Notes: generated by a model from the letters alone, not told the origin. DNA of 64,000 bases from Solea solea (GCF_958295425.1 NC_081142.1:24898469-24962468), one strand, 5' to 3'. Shown: positions 25,276 through 38,309, counted from the first letter of the stretch. A program made the numbers and translations.

Positions 25276-26020
25276 GGGCTTCACTGATGAGGGGACACCT
25301 GTCCTTGGATTTTTCATTTGGACCAAACTCACATACCCCGAGTTGAGGATTCCAAGATGGCTGCCACTGGACAAACACTGCTACTTTTCCCGTTACTATC
25401 ACTTATGTCGTATTTGTTTCAACATTAAACAGTCGTCCGCGTGACACTGTTTAAATTGTAACTGGAGACATGTTGCTACACTGTTTGAGTGCAAAATACC
25501 ACGTAGTGAGCATTGTTATCGACTGGTATTGCTAACAGTGGTTATCCCTCCCAAGCTAGGTTTGACGTATCTCAGGGGTGACGTCACATCCACTTCCAAC
25601 CTCCAAGTTCCCACGTAAATGGAACGGAGTATGTGACTCTTTAAGGCCACGCGCTGGATATTTAGAACCCAACCACAGCTCAGTCTGCCACAGAATATTT
25701 CTTTGGTTTCCCTTTTCAATGACAAACATACTACTGCCACCTGCTGGTGATGAGGCCAATTTCCACATGATGTGCTGGTTGCTCGTCTATTGATGATGTG
25801 GTGTGTGCTAGACTCGTGACACTGAAATGAGCTGAAATATCCTCATCGTAGCACTACAGTAGTTTTATAAAGAAACACATGTTAACATGAACATGTAAAG
25901 AAAAAATGGTTTTAAATGTCCTTAAAGCCGGTTCAGGGTAAAATTAGCCTGATTTGATTTTGAAATAATGTGCCACACTGATTGTCACCTGCGTTGTGAT
26001 TGTTACCCCGTGCGTGGGCT
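25276..26020. other. Non-coding DNA with faint repeat similarity
   Basis: 'gagcattgttatcgactggt' and 'attgctaacagtggttatcc' resemble phrases inside the MITE at 30447-30916 ('tgataatgctaacaatggct'). A diverged member of that family may lie here. No exon is seen. Confidence 0.35.
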
Positions 26021-26089
26021 GACAGGGTTATCGTGGATCACGGACACGAACTTTTTTGTTGTTGTCGTTGCTGAAAAATGTGATTGAAC

Positions 26090-26180
26090 TGGTACTCACC
26101 GCATCTCTGTCCTCTCCCCCGCTCTCCTGCTGATCCATGCTACACAGTTTCCTCTTGTTTGTATTTTCCGACCTTCTCAT
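26090..26180 (-). CDS. Candidate first coding exon of an unidentified gene
   Basis: On the minus strand an in-frame ATG at 26180 (upstream text has another at about 26138 in the second start) opens a short frame. The upstream Met reads MRRSENTNKRKLCS. The second, in ideal start context (AGCATGG), reads MDQQESGGEDRDA and ends in GCG followed by GTGAGT at about 26100. The exon sits at the edge of a CpG-rich block, as vertebrate first exons usually do, and the strong donor argues against chance. I do not recognise the protein. Its later exons would lie to the left on the same strand and I could not find them, so intron 1 may be very long. It could also be a non-coding transcript. Confidence 0.4.
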
Positions 26181-26229
26181 CTTCCACTTGACAGGAACAA
26201 TACGAGGAAAACAAGTCCAAGAGTGAGGG

Positions 26230-26960
26230 CTCACTGCCCGGCTCTCCTGTCCTCGAACTCCGGGCTCAGCGTGTCCGCTCGGCGGGTAACGACGTCACTA
26301 TCAATCCGCCATGTGTTTGATGAGTTGTAAAGTGACTGACAGCCACAGACAGACAGAACATCCCTACTGTCTGTCACATGTGGACAAGTCGTGTTGAAGA
26401 GATGTCAATCAAGCTCGCGGCACCTACACAACAACACTTCCCCTTAAAGACAATGAAAAGGGTTTATTTATTGCCCTTAAGTCAGCAGCACAGTCGGAGT
26501 GGAGCACGCAGAGTGTTTATATCTCGTTGCCGCGGTTCAAACTAAACTTTGTGTTTGTTTTGTTAGTTCTTCAGTGAAGCGTTGCAGCTAGCTACCTTAG
26601 CTTAGCTGCTTCCTGCTGCGTGACTAGCAGAGCGGCTAGCCGCGTTACCTGCGCGGCAGCACCGTGACACCCATGACAGGTTCTACCTTCACTGACAGCA
26701 GACAGCTCCGGAGGGTTCCCGTATGTGTTCGGAGCGTTTACTCCGCGTAAATGTTCGTCAGTGAGCGGCTGTGGTCCTCGTCACAGCTCCTTCCATCCTC
26801 AGACAATAGAGTGAGCTCCGTGAAAAGACGCCGCCGGGTCGAGCTCCGTGTCGAAGAGCAGCGGCTGCACACAACGGCATGGCACGGCTCAGCTTGTTTC
26901 CTGACTCCTTTGACACGGTCGCTGGACTGTCAAGGTAGCGCCACTGTGAGGAGGGGACGT
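26230..26960. promoter_or_regulatory. CpG-rich block, likely promoter
   Basis: Local GC content and CpG frequency are far above the flanks (for example gctcggcgggtaacgacgtc, ggctagccgcgttacctgcg, gacgccgccgggtcgagctc). Teleost promoters often look like this. It lies just upstream of the candidate minus-strand exon at 26090-26180, and about 2 kb beyond the end of pde4dip, which suits a tandem downstream gene. Plus-strand transcription is also possible: a CAAG/GTAGCG donor-like site occurs at about 26935. Confidence 0.55.
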
Positions 26961-28915
26961 CCGGTTTGGTATGATCAAGATAAAAGCATCGTTTCTTTCA
27001 ACTTTCAACTAAATAAGTGATCAAATCCTTACATACTTAAATGTGCAGTAGCCCAATAATCAGCACTCGTTCAGGACGTTCGTGCGAATATTTAATTATT
27101 TTCGGCATTTTATAATTAAATATAATGATGACATGTGAACAATAATGACATGTGAATATAATTACAATCAATTGAGTAAGAGCACTCATGTATTGTGATT
27201 TGGGTAGGTCACATACTTTGATAAGATCATTTAAAAGGCTGTGAAACAACAATTTGTGCTAAAATATTAATAATATTATTGTTTTTGTTATTATTATTAT
27301 TATTATATTAAAAAAAGACAGAAACACTGAAACAAACTACAGTAAAAAAATGTAATGTCAGAAAATGCAAATAGCAGCCTGCATCTAAATGACTCAAAAT
27401 TGCATTCTTTGTATAAGAAAATCTTATACAAGTATTAACACTTGTCCCTGATATATCATTAGATGATCATGTATTTAATTTAAAATATAGAAGTGTTTAA
27501 TATCTGTCAATGTCCCAAAGCCTTTGATTAAAAAAAAAATATATCTGACATTTTATTTTGAAATTCCCTTTTCCCCTTTCCTCTCCCCTGGTTCCAGCTT
27601 CACCCACTGACACAGTTTGATGTAAAATTCCACAGACAAATGAAACATTTCAATTCAAAAATACATTTTAAATTGTAATATAAATCTATGTGGAATACCT
27701 TGTTGTGTATGCAGCCAAGTATTGCACATACAAAGTACATGCCACAAAAAAATTTATAGCAGCAATAAACAGCCGTAAAATGAACAGCAAAACAAATTCA
27801 TAAACTAAGTAAAAGTATGAACACCTTGTTGAGACTAAACTACTGTCAGAGATTTGCTTGCAAGTGTGATGAGATGATCTCACTTGATTCTAACACCACA
27901 CCCTCACCGCTGTATTATTTTCAAGCCCAACAGACACTGAATAGATCAGATTTGTTGTTCACAAATACAATAACTGTAATTTAACCCCCAAAATTTAGTC
28001 ACATTGTTAGGAATTTATTGTTTATGGAGAATTTATAGTTGCGTGAGGATCAAACTGTCTCCTGTCTCTTACCAATATCAAAATGAATGATAACATGAAG
28101 TATAAATACAATGTACAATGTAGCATGAAGGTGATTTATGTTTAGTTTTTGTTGACCTATGCATGCAGGGCTGGCCCAAGCCTTTATGGGGCATTAAGCT
28201 GAATTTGGGCCCTCCCACCATCTGAAATGTACCTCAATAAATTGCATTAACTATATTATAGTGTCAATCTTGTTTTTGTTTTGTTTTTTTTGCATTAGAG
28301 GTGAGTAAGATCACAAGGCCTAATTTTAATTTGCACAAGTTTTCATATTCAATGTGAAACACTATGTGTGGTGATACTGGAAAAAAATTACAATTAACAA
28401 GATATATCTAAAGATATCTACTACTATCTACTATTTCTTTCAAATGATAAAATACTTGTCCTCTCACACCCAATCACCAGGAGGGCCCCAAGCAGCTGCT
28501 CAGTTCACTTATGCCTCAAGCCGGCTCTGCATGCATGCATGTCTGTCTGACCGACCTGGAAGATGGTCTCCTCAAGGTCCTTTAAAAAAAGAACCGTCAT
28601 TTTTCCCTGTTATATGAAATGTTTTACCTGAACTTGGTCTTTCAGGACAAATCCTGTCACATCGTGTACAGACAGTGAGACAGTGAAGCCCATTCCTGAA
28701 GTTAATTATCAGTTTTGTTGCACTCTGCTGCCACCTGCTGCAATAATGGAGGCATGATGTTACTTCATGCACAGTATTATTATCTCAGTATAGCCTCAGT
28801 TTACTTTTTCTGATCATCTGAAATTCCAAAAGCAAATTTTAAAATTTTAATAAAAAAATTCAACAATCTTTGTGGGGCTATTTTACTTTACAAACAAGAC
28901 AACACACAGGACAGA
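26961..28915. other. AT-rich intergenic DNA
   Basis: No exon-like frame. A repeat-like phrase 'caggg ctggcccaagcct' begins near 28167 and a related 'ccaagcagctgctcagttca' end lies near 28490, which suggests a dispersed element of about 350 bp. Otherwise AT-rich, with runs of ATT. Confidence 0.45.
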
Positions 28916-28937
28916 AGTTGTTTTGTTCCTTGTGCCT

Positions 28938-28943
28938 TTTATT
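28938..28943 (-). terminator. pde4dip: Candidate poly(A) signal of pde4dip
   Basis: On the minus strand AATAAA (within tcaataaaaggcac) is followed some 25-60 bases on by a GT-rich stretch (ctgtcctgtgtgttgtcttg). That is the usual layout of a vertebrate cleavage and polyadenylation site. It would give a 3' UTR of about 2.3 kb. Nearer AATAAA copies, such as the one inside the MITE near 30612, are alternatives. Confidence 0.45.
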
Positions 28944-31247
28944 GAAAAGGTCCTTTTTTTAAAATCCTTTTAATCAAAATGAGTTTTAATAAAGAGAACA
29001 TGCTTAAAAATGCATCTGGTCTTTATCCAAAGGTCGCATCTTCTCTCACAGCAGCAAAATAATAAAATATCTTAAATTGATAAACACACCCCCTTAAATA
29101 TTTACACAAGAGTTGTGGCTCCTAAAACCACAATAAAATCACCCATGAGAAATCACACAAAATAATATTTTAAGATTTTTACACCTGATTTGACAACATA
29201 GGTTGTCCACTTTGGTTGATCTTATTGCTAAAAAACACAAATTCATTATTATTCATTTTCTGCTGTTACTTTGCCAAAGAATACATAACACTGTGGTTGA
29301 TATTAAGCCATTAAACTGCTTCACTGAACGTATTCATCCAAAGAATAAATCCGACGACATGGCACTTTGAAACCCAGGACTAATACGGCAACACGAAAGG
29401 ACACACAAAGGCTGGTATTGCACAGTAATCCCTAATTTGCATATTTCCATTAACGTTTCAGAGGTCAGTGAAGCAACTGTTCATGCACAGAATAAAACTG
29501 CTACACAGAAATCAAGTCAAAATGAAAGAAAGTAAGAAATATTTCAGAAAAGCTAGTATGCACAATGAGCGTCACCAGTTTGGAGACGAAAAACGAAGGT
29601 TTTCCTTTCCTGATTTTGTTTTTGATTGGTTGAAGCTGCACAGTTTTGGGGGATTTTGTACAAAAACACACTCCTAAGCAGATTGATGACTACAGTGTAA
29701 TTAACACTGGGCTAATAAGATGCTGCAGCTTTACCAGCGGGTTTTCCAAAACTGGGTTGGACCATTTTTAAAACATAATAAACTGCATCATTTTGTAGTT
29801 GCATGTGTAAATTCTATTATGGTGTATTGTTAAACAGAAAATGCAAAACGCTACCTGTGTAATATGTGTGCGACTTTTTCCATTTTATCAGTAGTATATC
29901 TTGATATAAATACAATGAGGACAAAGCAGAAGCCTACAGTATCTGCTGCACCATCATGAGAGTATGGCTTTGTTCCTACAAGCTGCTCAAACCACCCCAA
30001 CTACAAATACAAGCTTCAACAGAAGCTCAGAGGAAGCACTTGAAAAATGTGGCTTTGGCTCATGTGAAGCCTCCTTGTTCCTGTCGTCATTAAATCCCTG
30101 CGGAAAGATTTCCATCAACTCCGAACACTGCATTACACCCAGTTTATGCCACCGTCAGCCAAACTGGTCTCAGAATAATAAATAAATAAGGACAACATTT
30201 CAGTTGATGCCTCAATGAAAACTTGTATCACACCTATACTCACTCTGTTAACGATGACACCACGAGGGCTGGGCATTTCTAGACAAAATGCTACGGTAAG
30301 GGTGACAGTGACGCAGGGTTCACAGTGTTGATCTTAGCGGAGCAGCTTCAAGATGCATTCAAGAAATCTTGTAAATGTCATCGCGTCTGCAAACACACAC
30401 AAAGTCTGCTGCACTTGTGCGATATTTACTATTGTTTTGTGATATTTAAAGGTCCAATATGCAACACTTGAGAGCCAATATTTGTAGCCGTTAAACACAC
30501 CAAAAACAAAGGGGATTACGAAGTCCAGGAGGAAAACACTGCTTCTTTTACCTTTAATAGCGCTCCTGTAGTGTTTGTTCCACTGTCAATCAGTCGCACA
30601 TATGGTGCTCTTTTATTTTTTTAAATTCTATCACAAACTTTCACCAAACACTGCGTAGAGCTTTGTTGTCAACTGATAATGCTAACAATGGCTAGCCCGA
30701 GATACATTACAGAGCATTTGGTCTTCACAGCTCGTTACTGTTCCTTTGTTGACTGTTGTGTTCCAATGGTACCTGGTAGACATGTAATCGTGTATATATA
30801 TGAGTATAAAGGGCATAAAAACACAAAAAGAAGGAGTGGAACATCACATCAATACTATATTTGTTTCCTGACATCTTGTGGCTAAGGCACAAATGTTGCA
30901 TACTGGACCTTTAATTGTCTATTAAATCAAATTAAACATCTATTAAATACTGGATTGTGTGACGTGACTCGTCACACACGTGTTCTTGTCCCATTACGAC
31001 GTAGCTTATTAAAACCAAAGCAGAAATCTAACACAACACAAGCATCCATTCATATACAGTCCATCATTGAAATGAAATGAAATGTTTCTCCAGTCAGTCA
31101 GAGAGCCAGGATTCTCTCTGAGTGTCTGATGAGGTGACGACAGGCTGGTGCGCTACAGAAAGGCTGCCTGCAGGGGGCGCTGGTGACAAGCAGGTCCCAC
31201 TACAGCAGAGGAGGACGAGAGGATGGAGGTGGAGGTTTGGGGCTTCA
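28944..31247 (-). other. pde4dip: Probable 3' UTR of pde4dip
   Basis: The sequence after the stop codon at 31248 is AT-rich and without exons. If the signal at 28938 is used it is all 3' UTR, and it would carry the TTAA-flanked MITE at 30447-30916. This is inferred; there is no transcript evidence here. Confidence 0.4.
30447..30916. mobile_element. MITE with 17-bp inverted ends and TTAA flanks (piggyBac-like)
   Basis: The left end 'ttaaaggtccaatatgcaac' and right end 'gttgcatactggacctttaa' are inverted copies differing at one position, and both outer edges are TTAA. TTAA target duplication is the signature of piggyBac-type transposition. The element is about 460 bp and has no transposase, so it is non-autonomous. 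A diverged copy of the left end starts at 54290, and a piggyBac transposase remnant lies at 20387-20800. Confidence 0.8.
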
Positions 31248-31304
31248 TCAGGACACTCCAACCAGGAGAGAAGGCGAGCTCACAGAAGCCTCTTGTGTTT
31301 TCAC
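31248..31304 (-). CDS. pde4dip: pde4dip exon 33 (C-terminus and stop)
   Basis: After a T-rich acceptor (tttttttag) the phase 0 exon reads VKTQEASVSSPSLLVGVS and TGA, residues 2140-2157. The mammalian tail at the same place also begins VKS, which supports the join. The last residues are not conserved. Confidence 0.85.
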   Translation of the reverse strand: MKTQEASVSSPSLLVGVS

Positions 31305-34300
31305 CTAAAAAAAACATTTACATTTCGACATTTATTTTATTGTCTTTGTTAAAAAGGTTCTCCTAAAATTAGTAATGACATATCTTAAAAACTGAAAGAA
31401 TTCCACTCAGGTGAGTCACCCACACGCTCTTTTCAACACTGTTAGTCTCGCTAATGATCATTTCTGACTGTACATGTTTATAAAGCCATTGATAGTGCCG
31501 TAAAATAGTTAATATTAATTAAAATTATTAATATTAGCTGCACTCGGATGCACCGTTGCATGGCCACTGTTCATTTTTACTGATTAACATCTCAAAATGG
31601 GCTGTTTGTCATGATCTGTGTTGGATCAGTGGTAGAGTCAAGGCCAGGGTTGGATCCGTGCTCCCTCCCTGGTCTATATGCTGGTCTATATGTTTAGAAT
31701 TGACAGTTTAAGGCACAAACAAACCTTCCCTTTCCAAACGAAGGATTATTATTGGTAAAATAAGGAAAAGTCGTGAAGGAACAGCTATAATACATCATCA
31801 TCCCATATGTCTGACTCTGCTGGGATGTGATAAGAGGGTTTAACCATGCTGTTTAACATGCAGTGACCTCGCAAATGAATGTTTACTCTGCACAAAGTTA
31901 CACATTTGAAGGAAATGGTTTGTAGTTTGTTAAGTTGATGGGGCAGACATGCAGCAAAGGACTATAAGTCCGGCTTGCTTTAGATCCAGGGTCTCAGGAG
32001 GCCTCAGAAGCTATTCTATGATATTTACTGGTTTACAGTACATTCTACAGTTTAAGATGTGGCGGTTGCACGGAAAAACAGCTCCGAACAAAGAAGAGGC
32101 AAAGGATAGAGGAGAAAACAGTAATGCATGGTGACGGATGCTAACTGCTGTGAAACAACAACAACGACAACAGTTATGATGACGATGACTGAGCAAATGT
32201 GAGTTTTGTGTCGTGTCACTGATTTATGGCGATAAAAAGCTAAAAGAAAAAGGTTCATCATGATGCAAAAAAACACCGCACCCAACACAGCAAAGCCAGG
32301 GCACGGTACCTTTAACAGGCCAGGGGCGTGAGGAAGAGGAGGAAGAAGAGGAGGGGAAAATGGAAGAGGGGGAGGGGGGAGGATTTGCGAAAGAGGCTTG
32401 GCGAAGGGAAGAAATCCTCAGCCGGTTCTCCTGAGAAGACTCAGTGGGAGGAGGGAGGAGGGAGGAGGGAGGAGAGAGGGTGTTACAAGGACGAGTCGGA
32501 CAAGCAGGAAGCAAAAGACGAGGTTGATTTTCAGACATGATTCTCTCTCACTCACGAGAACAAGCGATGAGGAAACCGGTGTTCATGTGTGAGAGGCTGT
32601 GATGAGCTCACCTGTAAGTTTGTCTTGGCTTTCCTCAAGACGTCCCGTGTCCTCGACACTGTACACACACACACACACACACACACAGAGATGTTGCAAT
32701 AAAGACACGTTGTGACAGAATGTTACTACATAACATCAGTTTGATGCATGTGTCATCAGTGACTCACGTTGGCTGACTATAAAGTGCTCCATGCTGTCTT
32801 TGGTGCGGTTGGAGCTCCTCAGGCTCTCCATGGCGTCCTTTAGAGCCTGCTCTTGCTCTGAGAGCCTCAGACGGAGAGAAGCCACTTCCTCTGTCAAAGA
32901 CTGATCCTGCAATCCAACAGCACATCATTACAGTACAACATAAAACTGTGACCTCAGCAAATGATTTAGGCTGCGTTCCATTTACATCGGAACTCGGACG
33001 TCGGAACTGGGAGTGAGGACACACGCGAGTAGCCATTGTTAGCAATATCAGTCCATAACAATGTTATTTGTTATTTAAGGGAACCTGTGAGGCTGCAGGT
33101 ACTGATGGTAGAGGTCAGGGAGAGGTCAGGGGTGTGTAACCAGTGTAGTGTTAGAGAAAAGATCACTTCTCTACATGTTTGTTTAATAGATTATAATCTG
33201 GAATAACACTGACAAGTATCATTGTAAATTTAGGTTAGAATGACGTTCAACCTCCTGCTCCAGTGCAATATGATAGGGGATCAGATCCCGTAAATAATAT
33301 ACTTTCAAATACTCTAATTACTGAACTACAATGTCCAAGAAATACTGGAAGAAACACCTTTTCCCCAAGTGTGTCATATGTTAACTATACAGTTTCTAAA
33401 AGGTCAAAATATTCCTTTAGACTGAATATTAACCTTGTGCTTAACCAGGTCTTTCAATGACACTCATCATATTGATTATATTGAATAGATTTGTGGAAAA
33501 CACTAAATATTCTAAATTAAAAATCATATTTAGACAAAAAACACATGGAATCTATTTATATTTTATAGTCACTTAATAACACTTCTAATCCTAATTATGG
33601 GCATTATATATTAAACATTATTATAGCAGAAAAAACGAAAGAAATAAAGCAGGTGTTATCTGAAATGAAAGACAATAACGTGAAGTGTACTTTAAGATCA
33701 TCTAATACACATACACATAAAGGTCCAAATCCCAGTTTGACTGAGGGCCTTTCTGTGTGGAGTTTGCATGTTCTCCCCGTGTGTGCACAGGTTCTCTCCC
33801 CCGTGTGTGCACAGGTTCTCTCCCCCGTGTGTGCACAGGTTCTCTCCCCCGTGTGTGCACAGGTTCCTCCCACAGTGCAAAAACATGCAGTTTGGTGATT
33901 GGGTTCATTGGACAACCTAAATTTCTCCTGGGATTGGCACCAGCAGTCTGCCACCCTCATGTTGGGGTAATGTAGCAGACAATGAGTGAGCGTTGAAAGA
34001 AAAACAAAGCTGCATTGACTTCACTAGCAGGGACAAAGACATATCAAAGACACTGCATTCACACTCGCTGCTGGTTCCTGACCTCTTTGGTTTCCTCAGC
34101 GTTTGGCAGAGCTGCTCTCCAGAACATCTGCAGCAGAGAGTCCACCTCCTCCAGGATCTGTTGCAGGGTTTCAGTGTCCAACAGCAGCGTCTCCATTGAG
34201 TCTGAAGGCTGCGACAGAAAATAGGAGATGATGACCAAATGTCCTGCAGCTGACAGTATGAAACCAGACGTACGTGACCCTGGGTTTGTTTGAGGTCGGT

Positions 34301-36896
34301 GACCTCTCACCTGATGAAGGCTGAACTCCTGCAGCACAGAGGAAGTAGATAGGGCGGCCTTCATCTTGCAGAGCAAGGTGCTGCCCTCCAGGATCTGCTG
34401 CTGCAGGGCATTAAAGTCATCAATGTGGCCCACTGCATGACAGCCATGATGGCTGGTAGAAGAAACACCTGCTACTTGGTGCTGAAGGGTAGAGGCTGCA
34501 GGGAGGAGGACGAGGAGGAGCAGCAGGAGAGAGGCAACACAGAGGGATTAGATTAAAAACCACGAATGAACAGTTTGTGTCACATTATGTCAAATGTAGT
34601 TCCTCACCATGATCTTCAGCTCCAGTCTCTCCTGTTTGTTTGTGGACAGGATGCAGAGGAGAGGAGGCGTTTCTTACAGGAGGAGATAGAGCGTTATCTG
34701 AGGAGGAAAATGTTCATCAGTGCTAGACTTAAAAAAACGAACTTTTCAGAAGAACACTGTGTTCTCTTGGTGTCTTCAAATGGGACTTTTGAACATATCA
34801 TATCATCCTGTCCATCCTATCCTTCTCGTCTTCTACTTCTGCTTTGTCTCTCCCTTTACTGTAGGTGTCGCCACAGCAGATCATCTGCCTCCACCATGTC
34901 CTCTCCCTTGTGTCCTCTTCTGTTACACCAACTGTCCTCATGTAAAATACTAACCCTGACCACCACACTGTCCTTCACCCAGTCATCTCAGAGAGACAGA
35001 TTTGATTTTACTGTCAGCTATGAACAGAGCTTTACAATGAACTGGCGTGACCTGCAGTTTGAGGTTGCACTGACCGTTAAAGAGTTGCCTCTTGGCTTGA
35101 GGCCATCCACCCAGGTCAAAGGTGACACCACTGTGTCCTGACTGGACTCTGTCACTGACCTGACCTGTGAAGAAACACACACACATTTAAAAAGTAATTA
35201 GTGACATAGATGGGAGCGCTCATCTCCATTGTCGTTTGATAATCATAGATTTCTATTTTCACTATCATCTGTTGTCCATGTCCCTGTTGCTTCTGTTAGC
35301 TTTCCCCTCTGTGTATTCCCAAATAATAATAAAGAATTAAATTGACGGTGTTTCCTTTAAAAAGAGGTGGAGAGCAATCAAAGAGCGAGAGTGTTAGTTT
35401 GAACACTGGGTGATTTTCAAACTGCAGGATGATCATGTATCGTAAGAACAGCACTGATCCTGCAGCCGTGCAGCTGCCACCACCGCCTCTGTCTTTTCTA
35501 ACAGGAAAGAACTTGTTCACAGCGTCTGCTCCAGGAGCTCCGCCCATAATCATTTCTTCAGTAGCTCCTCCAGCAGTAAGGTCTACGTCACCCCGTGAAC
35601 ACATTTTCTCCAACTCTTTGTGGAGTTCTGGCTTCTGATTGAATTAAGTGTCTTGGAATCACAGGAAAAGTTCCTCCCAGGTCAAAAGCTGAGCTCACGG
35701 CAAAAACATCACATGGTTTTATACAAAGAGCCAGTAAATATGAATGCAACACCTGCAATGCAAATACCACAATGACACAAACTGCATCACTTCAAGTCGT
35801 TAAAACTGTTTGTTACGATCGTGGGGGAAATTTTTGGTTATAATATCCCTGATGACCCCAGGCATATGTACCTGGGACTGATACCAGATGGGGTAATAGC
35901 TAAAAATGATGTGTATCTGTTCAAGATCCTATCCCTTGCGGCTAAGAAAGCCATTACAAGAAGTTGGCTGAAAACTGAACCACCTGGACTGAGCCACTGG
36001 CTAGATATTGCTGAAGAAATTCGATCAATGGAGCAAATGACCTTTAGACTACGGATGAAATCAGAGTTATGTACTGCAAGATGGACAAAATGGCATCTTT
36101 ATGCAAGATAGTAGTGTCTTCCCCCTGTATTTGTGTTTTGTTCTTGTTTTATTGAATGAAAAAGAAAAATGAAAAATAAAGTTTAAAAAAAAAAAAAAAA
36201 AACTGTTTGTTACTGAGAAACACTCTAGAGCCATGGTTCTCAAACTGTGATACGTGTAAAACCAGTGGTTCGCGAGCTCCCTCTGGTGGTACTTTGAGGA
36301 AAATCAGAAATAATGTTCTACTGTAGAATTATACCAGGGTATGTGATCAGTGGAGCTGAGGAATTTTGACTAAAGTGTGTAAAAAATTAAACAATAGAGT
36401 AATCTAATTTCACTATACCAGTGTGTGAAGGATTATGTGAGGAATGAGGAGAATGAGAGAATAAATGATCTTATTGGGAATAAATCTGACGTTGCTGGAC
36501 CTATTTACACCACTGTATTTCAAAACAAAATTCTCTCAGGTGTCACATGAAATAAAAAAGTTTGAGAACCACTGAGCTACGTCACAATATATATATATAC
36601 ACAACTATTCAACTTCAGTATGCTGTGCAGAGGCTAACATGTGGATGCTTGTAGATGTCTCTGGAAGACCATACATCATCCTCTCACCCAAATGTGTGCT
36701 GGTGGTGACTCCGCCCTCCCTGCGGCGCGTGTGCAGCTGACACTGAAGAGAGTGGACGAGGCTGTGGTTCTCACTCAGCTGCTGCTGGAGTCTGTCAGTG
36801 CACAATCAAATAAAAACAAACACATCATTGGATTGTTCTTGTGTCTGATGGAGTATTTACGGCCATGCAGAGGAACAAGATAATCAAGCTTTTGAG

Positions 36897-36934
<38 letters not shown>

Positions 36935-38263
36935 GTTGATGGTTTCTTTGCTGCTTCGTTGCTCCTGTTTCAGTTGTGTTATCTCCTGGTCGTGAGATTC
37001 AGCCTCGGCTCGCAACTTCCTGCTTTGCTCCGCCCATCGCTCCACCTCAAGCTCTGCCTCCTTCAACCTGCTCTGCTCCTGGAGCACGGCTTCTTTCAGC
37101 TGATCCACCTCCTTACCGCCCTCTACAGGGTGCACATGACATGAACTCACACCTTGAATCCGAGCAAACTATTGACGATGACTATCTCTGACTACAGGAG
37201 GAGGAGCATGCTCTGTGACAGACGTGTGCGTGGCACTGTACCGGCAGTGGCCTGCTTCAGCTGCTCCTGCAGTCTGACGTTCTCCTCTTTCAGGAGTCTG
37301 ATCTCAGAGGAGAGCTGACCAACGGAGTCCAGACCCTGGATGTAGATGTTGGTCGGAGCACCTGGAGGACAGGGAGAAGGTAAGAGGGGGACATGAAGAA
37401 GGACATCTCATTTCCCCTGTAACTAACATCAGTAAACTGTAATAAACTGTAATAAAGCCTTTCATTGATTAGAATTGATCGTACAATATTCTTTCATCTA
37501 CCCTTCCTGATGTAACCTTTCCATTTATTGGGACCCACACTTAGAGTGCACTGGATGTGGCCCACCATGAGTTTCCAATTAACAATGAGCAATGGGGATC
37601 GGGTACCTTGCTCCAACTGGCAACCCTCCGGTTACAAGCCAGGTTCCCTTTCCGTTTGTCCATGGGCTGCCCGATTGTACAATGAAATAAATATAATATA
37701 AATAAATGTATTTATAAACAGATTCTTAGGATAATTTAATGGGAAAGTAAAAGAAAAAATCAGCAGGAACCAACAATACACAGATCAAATTAGCCTGAAT
37801 GAATTTTGATAAATTAATTATTTCAACCTGAAATAAATGGAGTTACCATTATTTTATCTTGTCTATTATCAACTTAAAATGGTTGATAAGAACATATAAT
37901 CAGCTCTTTAGTCTAGTCTTTATTGACAATAAAAAAAAACTAATATTACACACAAATATTTATCTTTGTCTTAGAAACACTTCATCTCTTGCAGTTAACT
38001 CTAGACTCACAACTATCTTTATTTAAAAGTGCCTTTAACTAGACTATTCTACCAAGTTAAGGTCCTTATTTAAACATTTTAAACTTTTTTACATTACATT
38101 CTTAATTCAATAATATATTTATATGATATTAGGTTAAGATTTTCCTTTTTTTAACTTTAAATTTGATCTGCATATTGAATTAGTCATTTATTTACCTATT
38201 TCTTTTTACTACTTTGACCTAATTTTAATCATTTTCTTTGTAAAAGTTATAGATCTATTTATA

Positions 38264-38309
<46 letters not shown>

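Larger units (their letters stand above)
32907..34082 (-). other. pde4dip: pde4dip intron 30
   Basis: 1.2-kb intron. It contains a dispersed fish repeat with a 24-bp tandem array (33715-33965). The rest is AT-rich and empty. Confidence 0.85.
34496..36687 (-). other. pde4dip: pde4dip intron 28
   Basis: 2.2-kb intron. It contains a dispersed repeat at about 34830-34960 and an L1/Tx1-like LINE insertion (35817-36198) with target duplication. Part of the text around 35420-35640 is non-repetitive and without signature. Confidence 0.85.

Noticed and set aside
26751..27020. 89-codon plus-strand frame in the CpG-rich block
   Set aside because: High GC removes stop codons by chance. No recognisable protein features; most likely 5' flanking DNA.
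33779..33866. Regular direct repeats that might suggest a CRISPR array
   Set aside because: The units are contiguous with no spacers and sit in a vertebrate intron.
34566..35141. 191-codon plus-strand frame in pde4dip intron 28
   Set aside because: It overlaps a dispersed fish repeat and the intron of a gene on the other strand, and has no family signature.
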